Part shown: positions 1 to 11,336 of the stretch, one piece after another | Position numbering within the stretch: the first letter of the stretch is position 1 | Layout: each line of letters opens with the position of its first letter | DNA from: Helochares maculicollis | Taxonomy: Eukaryota; Arthropoda; Insecta; Coleoptera; Hydrophilidae | Assembly: GCA_033557835.1 (NCBI GenBank) | Contig: JAWQRO010000473.1 | Location: forward strand, 1 to 38,375 | Direction of reading: 5' to 3' | DNA: 38,375 bases | The notes under the pieces: generated by a model | What the model was told of the DNA's origin: nothing | What the model saw: the letters and a program-made list of their open reading frames with translations, nothing else | Database searches by the model: none | Program-made: the position numbers and the translations under genes

Positions 1-266
1 CGCGAAATATTCATAAATTGGTCACGAAATCTTTAGAAATTGGTCACGAAATCTTCAGAAATTGGTCACGAAATCTTCAGAAATTGGTCACGAAATCTTT
101 AGAAATTGGTCACGAAATCTTCAGAAATTGGTCACGAAATCTTCAGAAATTGGTCACGAAATCTTCAGAAATTGGTTATGAAATTTTCAAAAATTGGTTG
201 TGAAATCGGCAAGAATTGGTTGTGAAATCGGCAAGATTTGGTTGTGAAATCGGCAAGAATTGGCCG
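1..266. repeat. 22-bp tandem minisatellite, left edge
   Basis: Around a dozen head-to-tail copies of a 22-bp unit, seen as TCACGAAATCTTCAGAAATT plus GG, start at or before the window edge. Central copies differ by one or two bases. From about 170 the copies diverge (GGTTGTGAAATCGGCAAGA). Because 22 is not a multiple of 3, a reading frame cycles through three phases and repeats every 66 bp, which explains the short ORF seen here. I see no gene signal. Confidence 0.9.
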
Positions 267-2139
267 AGCAACCTTCAAGGGTTGAGCAGTAAATCGTCAA
301 AAATGAATCAACTGTTCCCAAGAAATTTATGGACCATACCTTCAAAATTGGGTGGCCAATTATAAGAAAATTTTTTATCAGTTCAAACGATAATTCGGTG
401 TGACGTGGAACCCTGACGTTTCTAGCAGCCATCCCTGATACACTTGCAAGTAGCCCAAATAGAGTAAAATCAAAGGAGCCTTGAGCGGATCGCTCTAAAA
501 CCAAAAAATTATAATTCATCTAAAAAATTTCGAAATCACATCCCTAAATTACGAAACAAAACGTTTAAAAATGCCCCTTTTTAAAATGTTATCAATAAAG
601 CCACGTTGCTAATAGCATGGTGATCATAATTCGCCATGATTAAAAGTGTAAAAAGTCGATAAATCTTATCAATGTGGTTTTGCCCGTTCACTCGGCCAAA
701 GTAAAACAATACATCCCAATTGACAATATAAGGAAATATCTGGTTCGGGAATAGTTCGCGGTAATCACGAGGAAATTTATTTTTAGACTGGTTAGTAAAA
801 TCACGAGGGCCGTGTATCCTCCCACTGACGTAATTATGAACTTCGCAGTCATGACCACGCTTGTTTTTTGGCAAGGAAGGCGAACAGAGCACTCTCGATC
901 GATTTTTCTTGTCAGTGGTAGAATAATTTTAAACTTAGTTATTGGGAATCTCCATAATATGTATACATATGTGTTATTGACACATACGAATGATAAATGC
1001 AAACAGTCGCACACATGGCAACTGCAGTTCACTTACGTCTTACGACATAAAAATTTATTTGTTTTTTATCGTCAGAATGGAAACGTGTCGAAGCTATGTA
1101 TTAGATTATGTCCAGGAGTGCTTATGCAAAAGTCGGCGCACCCGCCACTCCACTCTCTCGCATACTTCACCTTCTCTTCGTAAGCCTCGTGCTTACGCGA
1201 GAATGTACCAATAAACGAGGCGTGATTTGCATATCGCTCGTTGCGAAACAAATGAAGGTCTTTTTTATCAGGTGCATTCGCAAACGAAACAATTCCGTTC
1301 CATCGAAACGTCTGTATCCGTAATTATTCGATTATTTGCTTTGATAAGATATCGAAATTAGCATGTAAATCTAGTGGATTGCAATTCGCCGGGTCGTGTG
1401 TGCATTTCTGATTGAGCTAGTTGGGTGCGAATTTCGATCGGGGCGAGATGCGATATATTAAATCTATTGTAAAAGGTCCTTGGAACGTGAAAACAACGTT
1501 TTTACGAAACGCCATTACTATTAACGAAACAAAAAGCAACTCATTATGCGGTAGAAAAAAATAGATTCTCAAGAGTTGTAGATTAAAAGTGAAACCACAA
1601 AGCGATAAACACAAAAATATTTACGTTGGATCTCGCTAAAAGGGATGCTAAGTGACCTTTCGCGTTTTACTGCTGTTAATTAAATTGTTATTTAGTTTGA
1701 TGGCAAAAATACGCCTAATTTTCTGTTTTATCTGACTTCTTAGACTTAGTTATGCAGCAACGGACTATCATATAATTTTGTACTGCCTCTATCCGTTATT
1801 ATTCGGGATTATAAGGGATATAATTTGTCGTACAATAATGATATAGCACCCGAAAATATAAAACGTGGCAGTAATTATTAACGAAGTAAATTAGCAATAA
1901 ATATGATCATTAACGATTATTTTGACTGATATTTTTAGGCTACTCCATTTCCTTGCGACGCTTAAAAAATCTAGAATGTCTCCACTATGAGAATGTAATT
2001 GCTCTTCCATGATTGTCAACAAATCTCAGAGCTCAAATATAACGGTAACAGAATGGTATTGAAGGTTCATTTTTAGGTAACACAGAGGGTGTTTTATGTT
2101 TACCGTACAGTGATATAGAGAACGCTCTTTTTTGATTCA
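267..2139. other. AT-rich non-coding stretch
   Basis: No domain, splice-framed exon or RNA gene was recognised. The ORFs are short, overlap each other on both strands and have no supporting codon or splice pattern. It appears to be intergenic DNA between two minisatellites. Confidence 0.5.
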
Positions 2140-3532
2140 AATCTTTAAAAATGCAATTTTGGTCCAAGTCTGTAGAAATGCAATTTCGATCCAAGTCTTT
2201 GGTAATGCAATTTCGATCCAAGTCTTCAGAAATGCAATCTTGATCCGAGTCTTTAGAAATGCAATTTTGCTCCGAGTCTTTAGAAATGCAGTTTCGATCC
2301 AAGTCTTTAAAAATGCAATTTTGATCCAAGTCTTCAGAAATGCAAATTTGGCTCAAGTCTTTAGAAATGCAATTTCGACCCCAGTCTTTAAGAATGCAAT
2401 TTCGATCCAAGTATTTAAAAGTGCAATTTCGATCTATGTCTTCAGAAATGCATTTTTGATCCGAGTCTTTAGAAATGCAGTTTCGATCCAAGTCTTTATA
2501 AAGGCAATTTTGATCCGAGGCTTTAGAAATGCAGCTTTGATCCAGGTCTTTAGAAATGCAATTTCGATCCAAGTCTTCAGAAATGCAATTTCGATCCAAG
2601 TCTTCAGAAATGCAGCTTTGATCCAAGTCTTTAGAAATGCAATTTCGATTCAAGTCTTTGGTAATGCAATTTTGATCCTAGTCTTTAGAAATGCAACTTT
2701 GATCCAAGTCTTTAAAAATGCAATTTCGATCCAAGTCTTTAGAAATGCATTTTTGATCCAAGTGTTTAGATATGCAATTTTGATCCAAGTCTTCAGAAAT
2801 GCAATTTTGATCCGAGTCTTTAGAAATGCTTTTTCGATCCGAGTCTTTAGAAATGCAATTTCGATCCAAGTCTTTAAAAATGCAATTTTGGTCCAAGTCT
2901 TTAGAAATGCAATTTCGATCCAAGTCTTTAGAAGTGCAATTTCGACCCAAGTCTTCAGAAATGCAATTTTGATCCGAGTCTTTAAAAATGCAATTTCGAT
3001 CCAAGTCTTCAGAAATGCAATTTTGATCCGAGTCTTTCAAAATGCAATTTTGATCCGAATCTTTAGAAATGCAATTTACATCCAAGTCTACAGAAACGCA
3101 ATTGCCATCCAAGTCTTCAGAAATGCAATTTCGATCCAAGTCTTTGGTAACGCAATTTCGATCCAAGTCTTCAGAAATGCAATTTTGGTCCAAGTCTTCA
3201 GAAATGCAATTTCCATCCAAGTCTTCAGAAATGCAATTTCCATCCAAGTCTTCAGAAATGCAATTTTGATCCGAGTCTTTAGAAATGCAATTTCGATCCA
3301 AGTCTTCAGAAATGCAATTTTGATCCGAGTCTTTCAAAATGCAATTTTGATCCGAGTCTTTAGAAATGCAATTTACATCCAAGTCTTCAGAAATGCAATT
3401 TCCATCCAAGTCTCCAGAAATGCAATTTCGATCCAAGTCTTCAGAAATGCATTTTTGATCCGAGTCTTTAGAAATGCAATTTTGATCCGAGTCTTTAAAA
3501 TGCAATTTTGATCCAACTCTTTAAAAATGCAT
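2140..3532. repeat. 27-bp tandem minisatellite with open frames on both strands
   Basis: About 50 copies of a 27-bp unit resembling GAAATGCAATTTCGATCCAA plus GTCTTTA. Alternation of CGATCCAAG and TGATCCGAG, and of CTTTA and CTTCA, makes higher-order variants. Since 27 is nine codons, one frame stays open for 459 codons on the plus strand (repeat like NAISIQVFR). Two frames of 275 and 206 codons are open on the minus strand (repeat like CISEDLDRN). None begins with ATG: the apparent starts are TTG, and the long plus-strand frame has no internal Met until its last residues. The plus frame ends near 3498 where one copy loses a base. I read this as a non-coding minisatellite. Confidence 0.93.
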
Positions 3533-4733
3533 AAGAAGTACCTATCAAATTATTCATGACATTCCATTCAGAAGGTGTGATTGAGCAGTTCGTGACTGTA
3601 CAATAAATCATCATTTTACTTTAGCTCTATGCGTGACAGTGTAAATAAATTGTGTTTGGTTTTATACTCTCCGGTAGACATATATACTCCAACGCTTGCT
3701 TCACATGAACAAATTAGGTTATCTAAGCGGTACTACTACGATGCTCCTATCGAGGTGAATTGCCGCATATGCTGGTTTTTAAGAGTGGGAAATTGCAATC
3801 CAATAGCTCCATTGAAGTGAAAGAGCTCGAAGACATAAAAATGACGGCGAAGAAATAGTATCTCTAAAAATTTAAACGACAATAGCATAAAGACTCGTTC
3901 ATTAAGTAAACATCCGGCCATTGAACAAAAACATTTTTATAGCAGTTCTAGGAACTGTAGAGACATGATGTTATGGTGACCAATTAAGATTATTTGCAAA
4001 AGAGATCACTAATGATGTGTAATCAAAAGACAGACGCGAATTGACGAGGACCTACTCGTACATTAGTTAATGGTTCTGTGAATGCGATTGACTGCGGTCC
4101 TTGTCCAAATGACCTGTTGGCGGCTTATTTTTTGATTAGCTTTATTAGTTCGCGAACCGATTCACCGACTCGGACCGAGTATATGTCGTCACCATTTCAA
4201 CGCCCATTGGCCGAATGCAGTTCCTAGAACCCAACCGATTAGAGTCGAACCACAAGCAAGTGGTCCAACCTTTGACTATAAAATGTGACTTTTTGAATCT
4301 GCTGAATCGATAACCAAGATTGCCCAACGGAAACGTCTGGACTGTAACAACGCAAAAAGAGCTCAACTGTAAATGAGTAAATTGTAAAAATGGATAGAAT
4401 TCAATGCCTGCTTTACAACCTACAGACGTAGATGGAATGTTTACAAAGAAATTGCGTATTTATAGAAATTAGCACTTACTTAACATGTCAGTACATCATC
4501 AGGCTTTTTGAATGAAAAAAGTTGTGTGGCTGCATGGTCTTATGAATGAAAGAGAATTAAAGTTCCGCTCGACGTGGACTGTTTTCGGATGAAACAAGTG
4601 CGACTCATGCGTTTTTGTTAGTCAATTTACGCGGTATAATTTCCATTGGGTTAAATATTGATGGTTTCTGATTGGTTGCCTAAGGATGTTGTGACCTGAG
4701 GTCCAAATCCTGAAGACGTGAACTTTCATAACA
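3533..4733. other. Non-coding stretch downstream of the small secreted-protein gene
   Basis: No recognisable coding exon, RNA gene or mobile element was found. The ORFs of 60-70 codons at 3629-3820 and 4145-4366 match no family I know and lack splice context. This is probably intergenic DNA beyond the 3' end of the minus-strand gene at 4804-9590. Confidence 0.45.
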
Positions 4734-4759
4734 TTTATTTTTTCCTTAGACAATTTATT
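4734..4759 (-). terminator. Two AATAAA poly(A) signals
   Basis: Read on the minus strand, AATAAA occurs at 4759-4754 and at 4739-4734, about 45 and 65 bases after the TGA stop at 4806-4804. This fits a short 3' UTR for the five-exon gene upstream and is independent support for that gene. Confidence 0.6.
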
Positions 4760-4803
4760 ACATCAGTGTTTTGTTACAGAACCTATCGTTAATCAGCGTT
4801 TCT

Positions 4804-7800
4804 TCAGTTATCATCCACTAAGTCCAAACTAGGGTTGCCTCCTTCAGGATAATCATCTTCGTAATTAGCTGGCTCTGCAGGGTATATGAAGGTAATCTAC
4901 GGAAATCAAACGATGGTATCATCGCAAAAGCAAAATGTTCAGCTTTCTCACCCCCTTGCCTTGGACTGCAATGTGCTGCAAAAGTAAAATGTAGACGTTT
5001 TTAAGTCAATCAGAACTCAGTAATCCGCACTAAAAAGTTGGCACTTACATCCAGCAGCATGTCCAGTAACTCCAGGCATCCGCGGCCTGCGTCGCAAGCC
5101 TGCACAAAAATGATATCAAAGGAATAAACAATTAAGAGTCAGATTGGTGAAACATAGGGTGTATCATAGGTAGTTTGCGAACTTTTAATGACTGTGGACG
5201 TTGACTATGACTACTGTGGAACAGGCAGGAACATTTGCAATATGTTATGGTGCGAAACTGTGACAATATAGGAGTGAATGTGTATAGAAATGGGTTGACA
5301 GATGGAATTACATTGTTTTCTCATTACAAGCTTGTCCAAATTAAGGAAGAAGTAATTGTCAATGTGGGATAAGTCCATTCAGTATGGAAGAAGATGAAGA
5401 AGTCGCAGTTCCAATTCCTCTACTTTTGCTAAAGTACCTTCTGCAGCCTGTGGCCTAGCGTTATCATGCAGTAAGGTAAAAGTCGATCTGTTCACCAATC
5501 TGGACTATTTATCTTCAAGTTTTTCATCAATTCGTCCAGTTAGCTGCAACACGTTTCTGCTGTGACCAATGAACCAGGTATCATGAACTCCTAATGGGTC
5601 ACAGCTACGCCACCTACGTCACCACCAAACGCTCACCATCAGCGTCCTTTGATGGATATTCCATTTTGGACTATGTTTTGGGGAGTCATCCGTATCGAAC
5701 CGCTGTGTCGAACGTTCACAATTGCCATATCGAATCCATTACTGAGTACACGTGATGGTTCGTTTAAAAAATGGAGCAGACAAAAAAGCAACATCAACAG
5801 AGCTTCCTAACCCTTTTATTTGTTTATTTTTTTCATTCAAACTATGAGTGACAGACTTATGCAACTTTGTTGCTTCACAGATTTAAGTCAAATGAGTTAA
5901 CATTGCTCGTTTGCTTATACCAATCTTCCACGATAATGTATGGTACTCTGAGATCGGTCAGATTTGACGGTGATCTTTAGTTCACCATTTTTGACTTCTG
6001 TTTTTGGACGAACGAGCGTAGCTCCTTTGTGTGGTCAAAGCTACCCTTATGAAATTTGGACGACCAATATGATAATAGTCAGCGATTCCGTAGCTCCCTG
6101 TAAGTACTTCAGAATAATTTTCCGCCTGTTCCATTCTTCACAACATGAATTAAAAAAAATTTTAGAGGGTACAATATTTTTTGACATAGATGACTTTTCA
6201 ACATCGCTTGAAAAGCTCGTTGGGTAACAGATAGCTGGTGTCACCAATCCATACGATGGATTTAGCCAGTATCAACCTTCAGACGATATCAGTCAAAATT
6301 TCATGAGAATCCAGTCATTAGTCCACTAGTTACAGTGGTTGCAGTGACTCTACTTCTGAGATATTGAAAACGATGGATCCAAACAATTTCGTGTCTCGAT
6401 GTATCCTCGCGTTTTGTTGGTATAAAAACACCAGTCAAGCCAAAGCCTAGCTTTATCATTAGCGTTTGAACTCTGCTCCATGGAGACAAATGGTAGAGAA
6501 GTAATTCGCTGATTTAACAGCGGTCGCTCTTTTCGTCCAAAAAAGGGCGACGATGCCAAATAAACACCAAGAAAGCCCACAAAATGTGAATTCATAACGA
6601 AAATATGGGCCTAATTTGACATTGCAGCATCACTACTAAAAACTCAATTTTATGCAGATCAAGCCCCACTTCCAGGTTTCAAATTTACACAGAATTACTT
6701 GTTGTGACTAATTTTACACTGCTTAGCATTTTTGTAACAGTTGCGTACAGTTTTTCATTCCATGGCCTACTAAGCATAGCATTTTTAAAATTTAAAAAAT
6801 AGCACTTCCGGTACTCCGATCAAGTTGAAAATTAGTACCTACTATTTTTTGCGGTATTTAAGAAATGCACCAAATTTCAACTCGATAGCTTTATTTTAAC
6901 GCCTAGTTTACTTGAAAAATTTCAAAACTGTGTAGGTAAATAGGTAAACTATCTGACCGCTATCGTGTTTACATACACACACAGATAGACAACATGAAAA
7001 AATGGTCAAAATGGATTCAGGGGGACTGAAAACGTATACATCCGTCAAAATCTCGAGGACGAATTTTTTAATGGTCCCAATACCTTCCATTTATTATACT
7101 TCGTATAATATACGGGAGTGTAAAAATCAATTTTATGCAGGTCAAGCCCTACTTCCAGGTTTCCAATTACACAGAATTACTTGTTGTGACTAATTTTACA
7201 ATGCTTAGCATTTTTGTAACAATTGTGTACAGTTTTTCAGTCCATGGCCTACTAAGCCTGGAATTTTTAAAATTTTAAAAATAGCACTTCCGGTACTCCG
7301 ATCAAGTTGAAAATTAGTACCTATTTGCGATATTTAAGAAGTGCACCAAATTTCAACTCGATAGCTTTATTTAAACGTCTAGTTTACTTAAAAAGTTTCA
7401 AAACTGTGCAGATAAACAGATACTTCCGGTAGTCCTACGAGCCTCAAAAGTTGATATAGGTCTAAGTTTTTGCGATAATAGCCGTACGTCTAATTTTATT
7501 ACTCCACCTAAGAGGGTCTGACCGCTATCGTGTCACACACACAGACAACATGCTAAACATGAATTTTATGCAGGTCAAGCCGCACTTCTAGGTTTCCAAT
7601 TTACACAGAATTACTTAGCTGTGACTTATTTTACAATGCTTAGCATTTTTGTAACAAATGTGTACAGTTTTTCATTTCATGGCCTACTAAACAAGGAATT
7701 TTTAAAATAAAAAAAATAGTACTTCCGGTACTCCGATCATCTTGAAAATTTGTACCCATCATTTATTTGTGGTATTTAAGAAGTTTGCCAAATTTCAACT

Positions 7801-9590
7801 CGATAGCTTTATTTAAACGCCTAGTTTACTTAAAAATGTTCAAAACTGTGCAGATAAACAGATACTTCCGGTTGTCTTACGGGCCTCAAAAGTTGATACA
7901 GATCTAAGTTTTTGCGATAATGGCCGTACGCCTAATTTTATTGCTCCACCTCAAACGGTCTGACCGCTATCGTGTCACACACACAGACAACATGCCAACA
8001 TTCAATTTTATGCAGGTCAAACCCCACTTCCAGGTTTCCAATTTATTCAAGATTACTTGTTGTGACTTATTTTATAATACTTAGCATTTTTGTGACAATT
8101 GTGTATAGTTTTTAATTCCATGGGCTACTAAACAATGAATTTTTAAAATAAAAAAAAATAGTACTTCCGGTACCCTGATTATCTTGAAAATGTGTACCAA
8201 CCATTTATTTGTGGTATTTAAAAAGTGTGCCAAATTTCAACTCGATAGCTTTATTTTAACGCCTAGTTTACTTGAAAATTTTCAAAACTGTGCACGTAAA
8301 CAGATACTTCCGGTGGTCCTACGAGCCTCAAAAGTTGATACAGATCTAAGTTTTTGCGATAATAGCCGTACGCCTAATTTTATTGCTCCACCTCAAAGGG
8401 TCTGACCACTATCGTGTCACACACACAGACAACATGCCAAAAATCAAATTTATGCAGGTCAAGCCCCACTTCTAGGTTTCTAATTTACACAGAATTAGTT
8501 GTTGTGACTAATTTTATAATGCTTAGCATATTTGTAACAATTGTGTACAGTTTTTCATTCCATGGCCTACTAAACAAGGAATTTTTAAAATAAAAAAATA
8601 GTACTTCCGGTACTACTATCAGCTTAAAAATTAGTACCTACCATTTATTGGTGGTATTTAAGAAGTGTGCCAAATTTCAACTCGATAGCTTTATTTAAAC
8701 GCCTAATTTACTTGAAAAGTTTCAAAACTGTGCAGATAAACAGATACTTCCGGTAGTCCTACGAGCCTCAAAAGTTGATACAGATCTAAGTTTTTGCGAT
8801 AATAGCCGTACGCCTAATTTTATTGCTCCACCTCAAAGGGTCTGACCGCTATCGTGTCACACACGCAGATAACATGCCAAATATCAAGTTTATGCAGGTC
8901 AAGCCCCACTTGCAGGTTTCCAATTTATTCAGAATTACTTTTTGTGGGTTATTTTATAATGCTTAGCATTTTTGTAACAATTGTGTACGGTTTTTCATTC
9001 CATGGCCTACTAAACATGGAATTTGTAAAATTTAAAAAATACCACTTCCGATCCTCCGATCATTTTGAAAATTTGTACCTACCATTTCTTAGTGGTATTT
9101 AAGAAGTGTACCAACTTTCAACTCGATAGCTTTATTTTAACGCCTAGTTTACTTGAAAATTTTCAAAACTGTGTAGGTAAACAAGTGTTCACTCGCCCTA
9201 GATGTCCGCTATAGTTTTCAGATGCACACAGGAGCAGATAATATGTTCAAAATGGATTCAGAAGCCCTCAAAACCTGCAACGGATCTGGCACTACTTATG
9301 ATTCACCTGTATATCACCCAATTGACAACATAAAAGACGAGCAAAGTAGCACAAACCCAACAAAATGAAAAGCATCGAAGCAATGATACGCTTACGTGAA
9401 TTAAATCTTTAACTCGCGTTTCCAGAAAATCCCTCTGCTTGTACCCAGCTGGAGGCCGCGGTATAAAAGGCTTCTGCAAAAATTACACCAATTCACAGTA
9501 CAAACAAAAAACAAAACAAACAAAACAGACAAAACTTACCCCGAAAGCTCCACCTATCCAAGACAAAACGAAAAGTGGCCACAAATGCAT
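4804..9590 (-). CDS. Predicted small secreted polypeptide, five exons, family not recognised
   Basis: Five exons join into 98 codons plus stop: 9590-9540, 9473-9396, 5099-5049, 4975-4952 and 4896-4804. Each intron is GT-AG and phase 0; introns 1, 3 and 4 are 66, 73 and 55 bp, and intron 2 is about 4.3 kb. Exon 1 is a textbook signal peptide, MHLWPLFVLSWIGGAFG. Exon 2 begins KPFIPRPPAGY and ends KDLIH. Exon 3 is ACDAGRGCLELLDMLLD, with the only two cysteines of the mature chain. Exon 4 is just HIAVQGKG. Exon 5 has a Tyr/Asp/Glu-rich tail (NYEDDYPEGG) ending LDLVDDN. Two poly(A) signals follow the stop. There is no dibasic processing site or amidation motif, so a classical neuropeptide precursor is not obvious. 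An extra exon inside intron 2 or a 5' UTR exon (acceptor candidate just upstream of the ATG) cannot be excluded. Function is unknown; secretion is inferred. Confidence 0.62.
5300..5790 (-). mobile_element. Decayed mariner transposase fragment
   Basis: On the minus strand three short reading frames match mariner transposase in order. The first carries SPKWNIHQRTLMVSVWW, the segment before the catalytic core. The second carries NVLQLTGRIDEKLED. The third carries LLHDNARPQAAE (second catalytic Asp region) followed by LAKVEELELRLLHLLPY and, after a stop, DLSHIDNYFFLNLDK (third Asp region). Stops and frameshifts lie between them. The N-terminal DNA-binding half and terminal inverted repeats were not recognised. 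It sits in intron 2 of the small secreted-protein gene. Confidence 0.82.
5800..6640. other. Intronic sequence without recognised content
   Basis: This lies between the mariner relic and the satellite array, inside intron 2 of the minus-strand gene. Short ORFs exist on both strands (5964-6227 plus, 6350-6595 minus) but none resembles a known protein or is framed by good splice sites. Confidence 0.4.
6645..9285 (+). repeat. ~440-bp satellite, six tandem copies
   Basis: Copies begin near 6645, 7128, 7562, 8003, 8445 and 8885, each opening with a form of CAATTTTATGCAGGTCAAGC. Shared blocks include GCTTAGCATTTTTGTAAC, CCATGGCCTACTAA, ACTTCCGGTACTCCGATC, GATAGCTTTATTTAAACGCC and TCTGACCGCTATCGTGTCAC. 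The first copy is about 45 bp longer and carries an extra hairpin-bearing segment (about 7002-7127). Related sequence occurs in the opposite orientation at 34255-34560 and 35310-36960. No transposase or coding capacity is visible. The array lies inside intron 2 of the small secreted-protein gene. Confidence 0.92.
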
Positions 9591-9599
9591 TTTTGGGCC

Positions 9600-11236
9600 C
9601 AGCCTATGAACATCGAACAAATAGTACAAATCTATTTATTTTGCCACCAAGCACGCTAATCTATTTTTGTGTTTAGCATAATTTAAGTTAAAGCCATTTT
9701 AGCGGTACGTGCTAACGGTTTCGGAGAACGACCTTGCCTCATTTAAACGGCCCGACTAACTACCTTAACGAACTTCTCAAGCTGATTTATTAGTAAGGCT
9801 TATCCGCATACTCCAAGCTTTGGGAAACTTTGTTTCTATTGAACATTTCATCTATCACGAAGGAACCAAACATGAAGTACTATGATGCATTGCTGTCAAG
9901 AAAAAACTCCACCTGGAGAGTTTGACGGATCTTAACATCTTGTGGGCCCCTGAATTCTATATTCCTATTGGTTTGGGTTATTTTCTATTTATCGAATCAT
10001 TAAAGAAGCGATACGGAACGAACGATAAATGCAAACAAAAGTGAAACAAGTTCGTTATGAATTTACGTAAGCTCTCCGTTTTTACGAAAGCACTATAAAA
10101 TCCCCATTACTCCCCTTTAAAAACAGCAAAGTGTGCATCTCATCACTTTTGTAGAATATACGTACGAATGTTTCTATTGATCGTATTGATCGTTGTACCT
10201 CGAGCCGACGTCTAAATTTTTTTAAAATCTGAAACATCAATTTTCATGTTTTTAACATCTCAGGCTTTCAAAGTCTAAATTTCCAATCTAATCCAATCCA
10301 ATCCAAAACCCAATCCTCAGGTGCAACCCCTTTAATTTCTCATCTCGTATTACATCCAAACTGAAGGAATCGGGCAAGGACGAGGGATGCAAATGAAACA
10401 AAAGTTAAAAATGTAAATAAAATTCATACAAAGAGAAGATTCTACAATATCATTTATAAACAGTATCTTTGTAAACCTAGCCTATTTAAAAAAAATAATA
10501 ATAAAATTACTTTATAAAATAAAATAGAACTGTTTTTGGACGGATTCAGTTCACATATTTACTAGAAATCAAGAGAATGTTTCGTTACTAATCAAAAATT
10601 AAATTATTTTGTTGGCGATGATTTCAAACCACTTGAGCGGGAACGTATTTGGCCTTGTTTTTGGAGTTCATTTATTTATTTTTTGGAAATCGAAGTCCTC
10701 TAATTAAAAAAAAAATCCGAATCACTATTTTACGCAAACGCAACGATCTGCTCGAGTGGTAGAAAGCACGCCCGGCTATTGGGTTGTACGTACAGGTACT
10801 TCATATACTTTTTAGTTCTGCGATTCTCACGTGGAATGTAATTTTATCAAATTTAACTAAAGGTGAAAGTTTCATGGCAGTGTTAGTTTCGTCATGGCGA
10901 TTAATTGTCATGCATGTGTCTTCGCAACATCGAGTTTCTTTGAGTGCAGATCGTTTATGCGCAACGTATTCCATTTGTTAGTTCCACATTTGTGCTCTAT
11001 GGAGTAGATATGTGCTACCGTTTAGTAAATCTATTTAAAAAAATATTCTAAGTTTTCGCAAAGGCACTAGAAATCACAAGCGTCATTAGAAGGTGTCACA
11101 CTGTCAATACTTGAAAACGATGGGACAGAACTATTGCTCTCGTTTTGTCCAACCATCACACCATGAAAGTTTTACCTTAAAATAAATCTTAAGTAAGAAT
11201 AAAAGGCAACTTTTTAGTACGTTTGCAGCTGCAATA
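9600..11236. other. Stretch between the small gene and the Contactin 3' end
   Basis: Contactin's last exon and 3' UTR would be expected here or in the gap at 11337-11929, on the minus strand. I could not identify a convincing hydrophobic GPI-signal exon with a matching acceptor phase. A few short pyrimidine-AG sites open frames that soon stop. Otherwise it is AT-rich DNA with no recognised feature. Confidence 0.4.
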
Positions 11237-11336
11237 TTGCATTTGCAACTAGAAAGTTGCACTTGCAGGTGGAAAGTTGCACTTGCAAGTGGAAAGTTGC
11301 ACTTGCAAGTGGAAAGTTGCACTCGCAAATCGAAAG
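11237..11336. repeat. 20-bp minisatellite, five copies
   Basis: Five consecutive 20-bp units resemble TTGCACTTGCAAGTGGAAAG. The middle three are nearly identical; the first and last have drifted. The short ORFs across it on both strands are a by-product of the repetition. Confidence 0.9.

Noticed and set aside
2132..3511. 459-codon plus-strand ORF as a repeat protein gene
   Set aside because: It is the 27-bp minisatellite read in its open frame, starts at TTG, has no ATG and both strands are equally open.
1..3532. CRISPR array
   Set aside because: The units are contiguous tandem repeats with no unique spacers, and the DNA is from an animal nucleus.
7092..7108. Resemblance of the satellite palindrome to a loxP arm (CTTCGTATA)
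   Set aside because: The match is short, the spacer is only 3 nt and the stem varies among copies; coincidence.
9461..9470. TATAAAAGG as a plus-strand TATA box
   Set aside because: It lies inside exon 2 of the minus-strand gene, where it encodes part of KPFIPRP; no plus-strand gene follows.
9850..9949. Frame after TTCAG at 9950 (GAHKMLRS...) as Contactin's final exon
   Set aside because: Phase fits but the predicted tail lacks the long hydrophobic stretch needed for a GPI signal.
10741..10800. GCTCGAGTGGTAGAAAGCAC as another tRNA-like A box
   Set aside because: No B box or T arm follows at the right distance.
11130..11222. Hydrophobic frame SCLLFLLKIYF as Contactin's final exon
   Set aside because: The phase fits, but the tail continues with many charged residues and the acceptor sits in a minisatellite; not a GPI signal.
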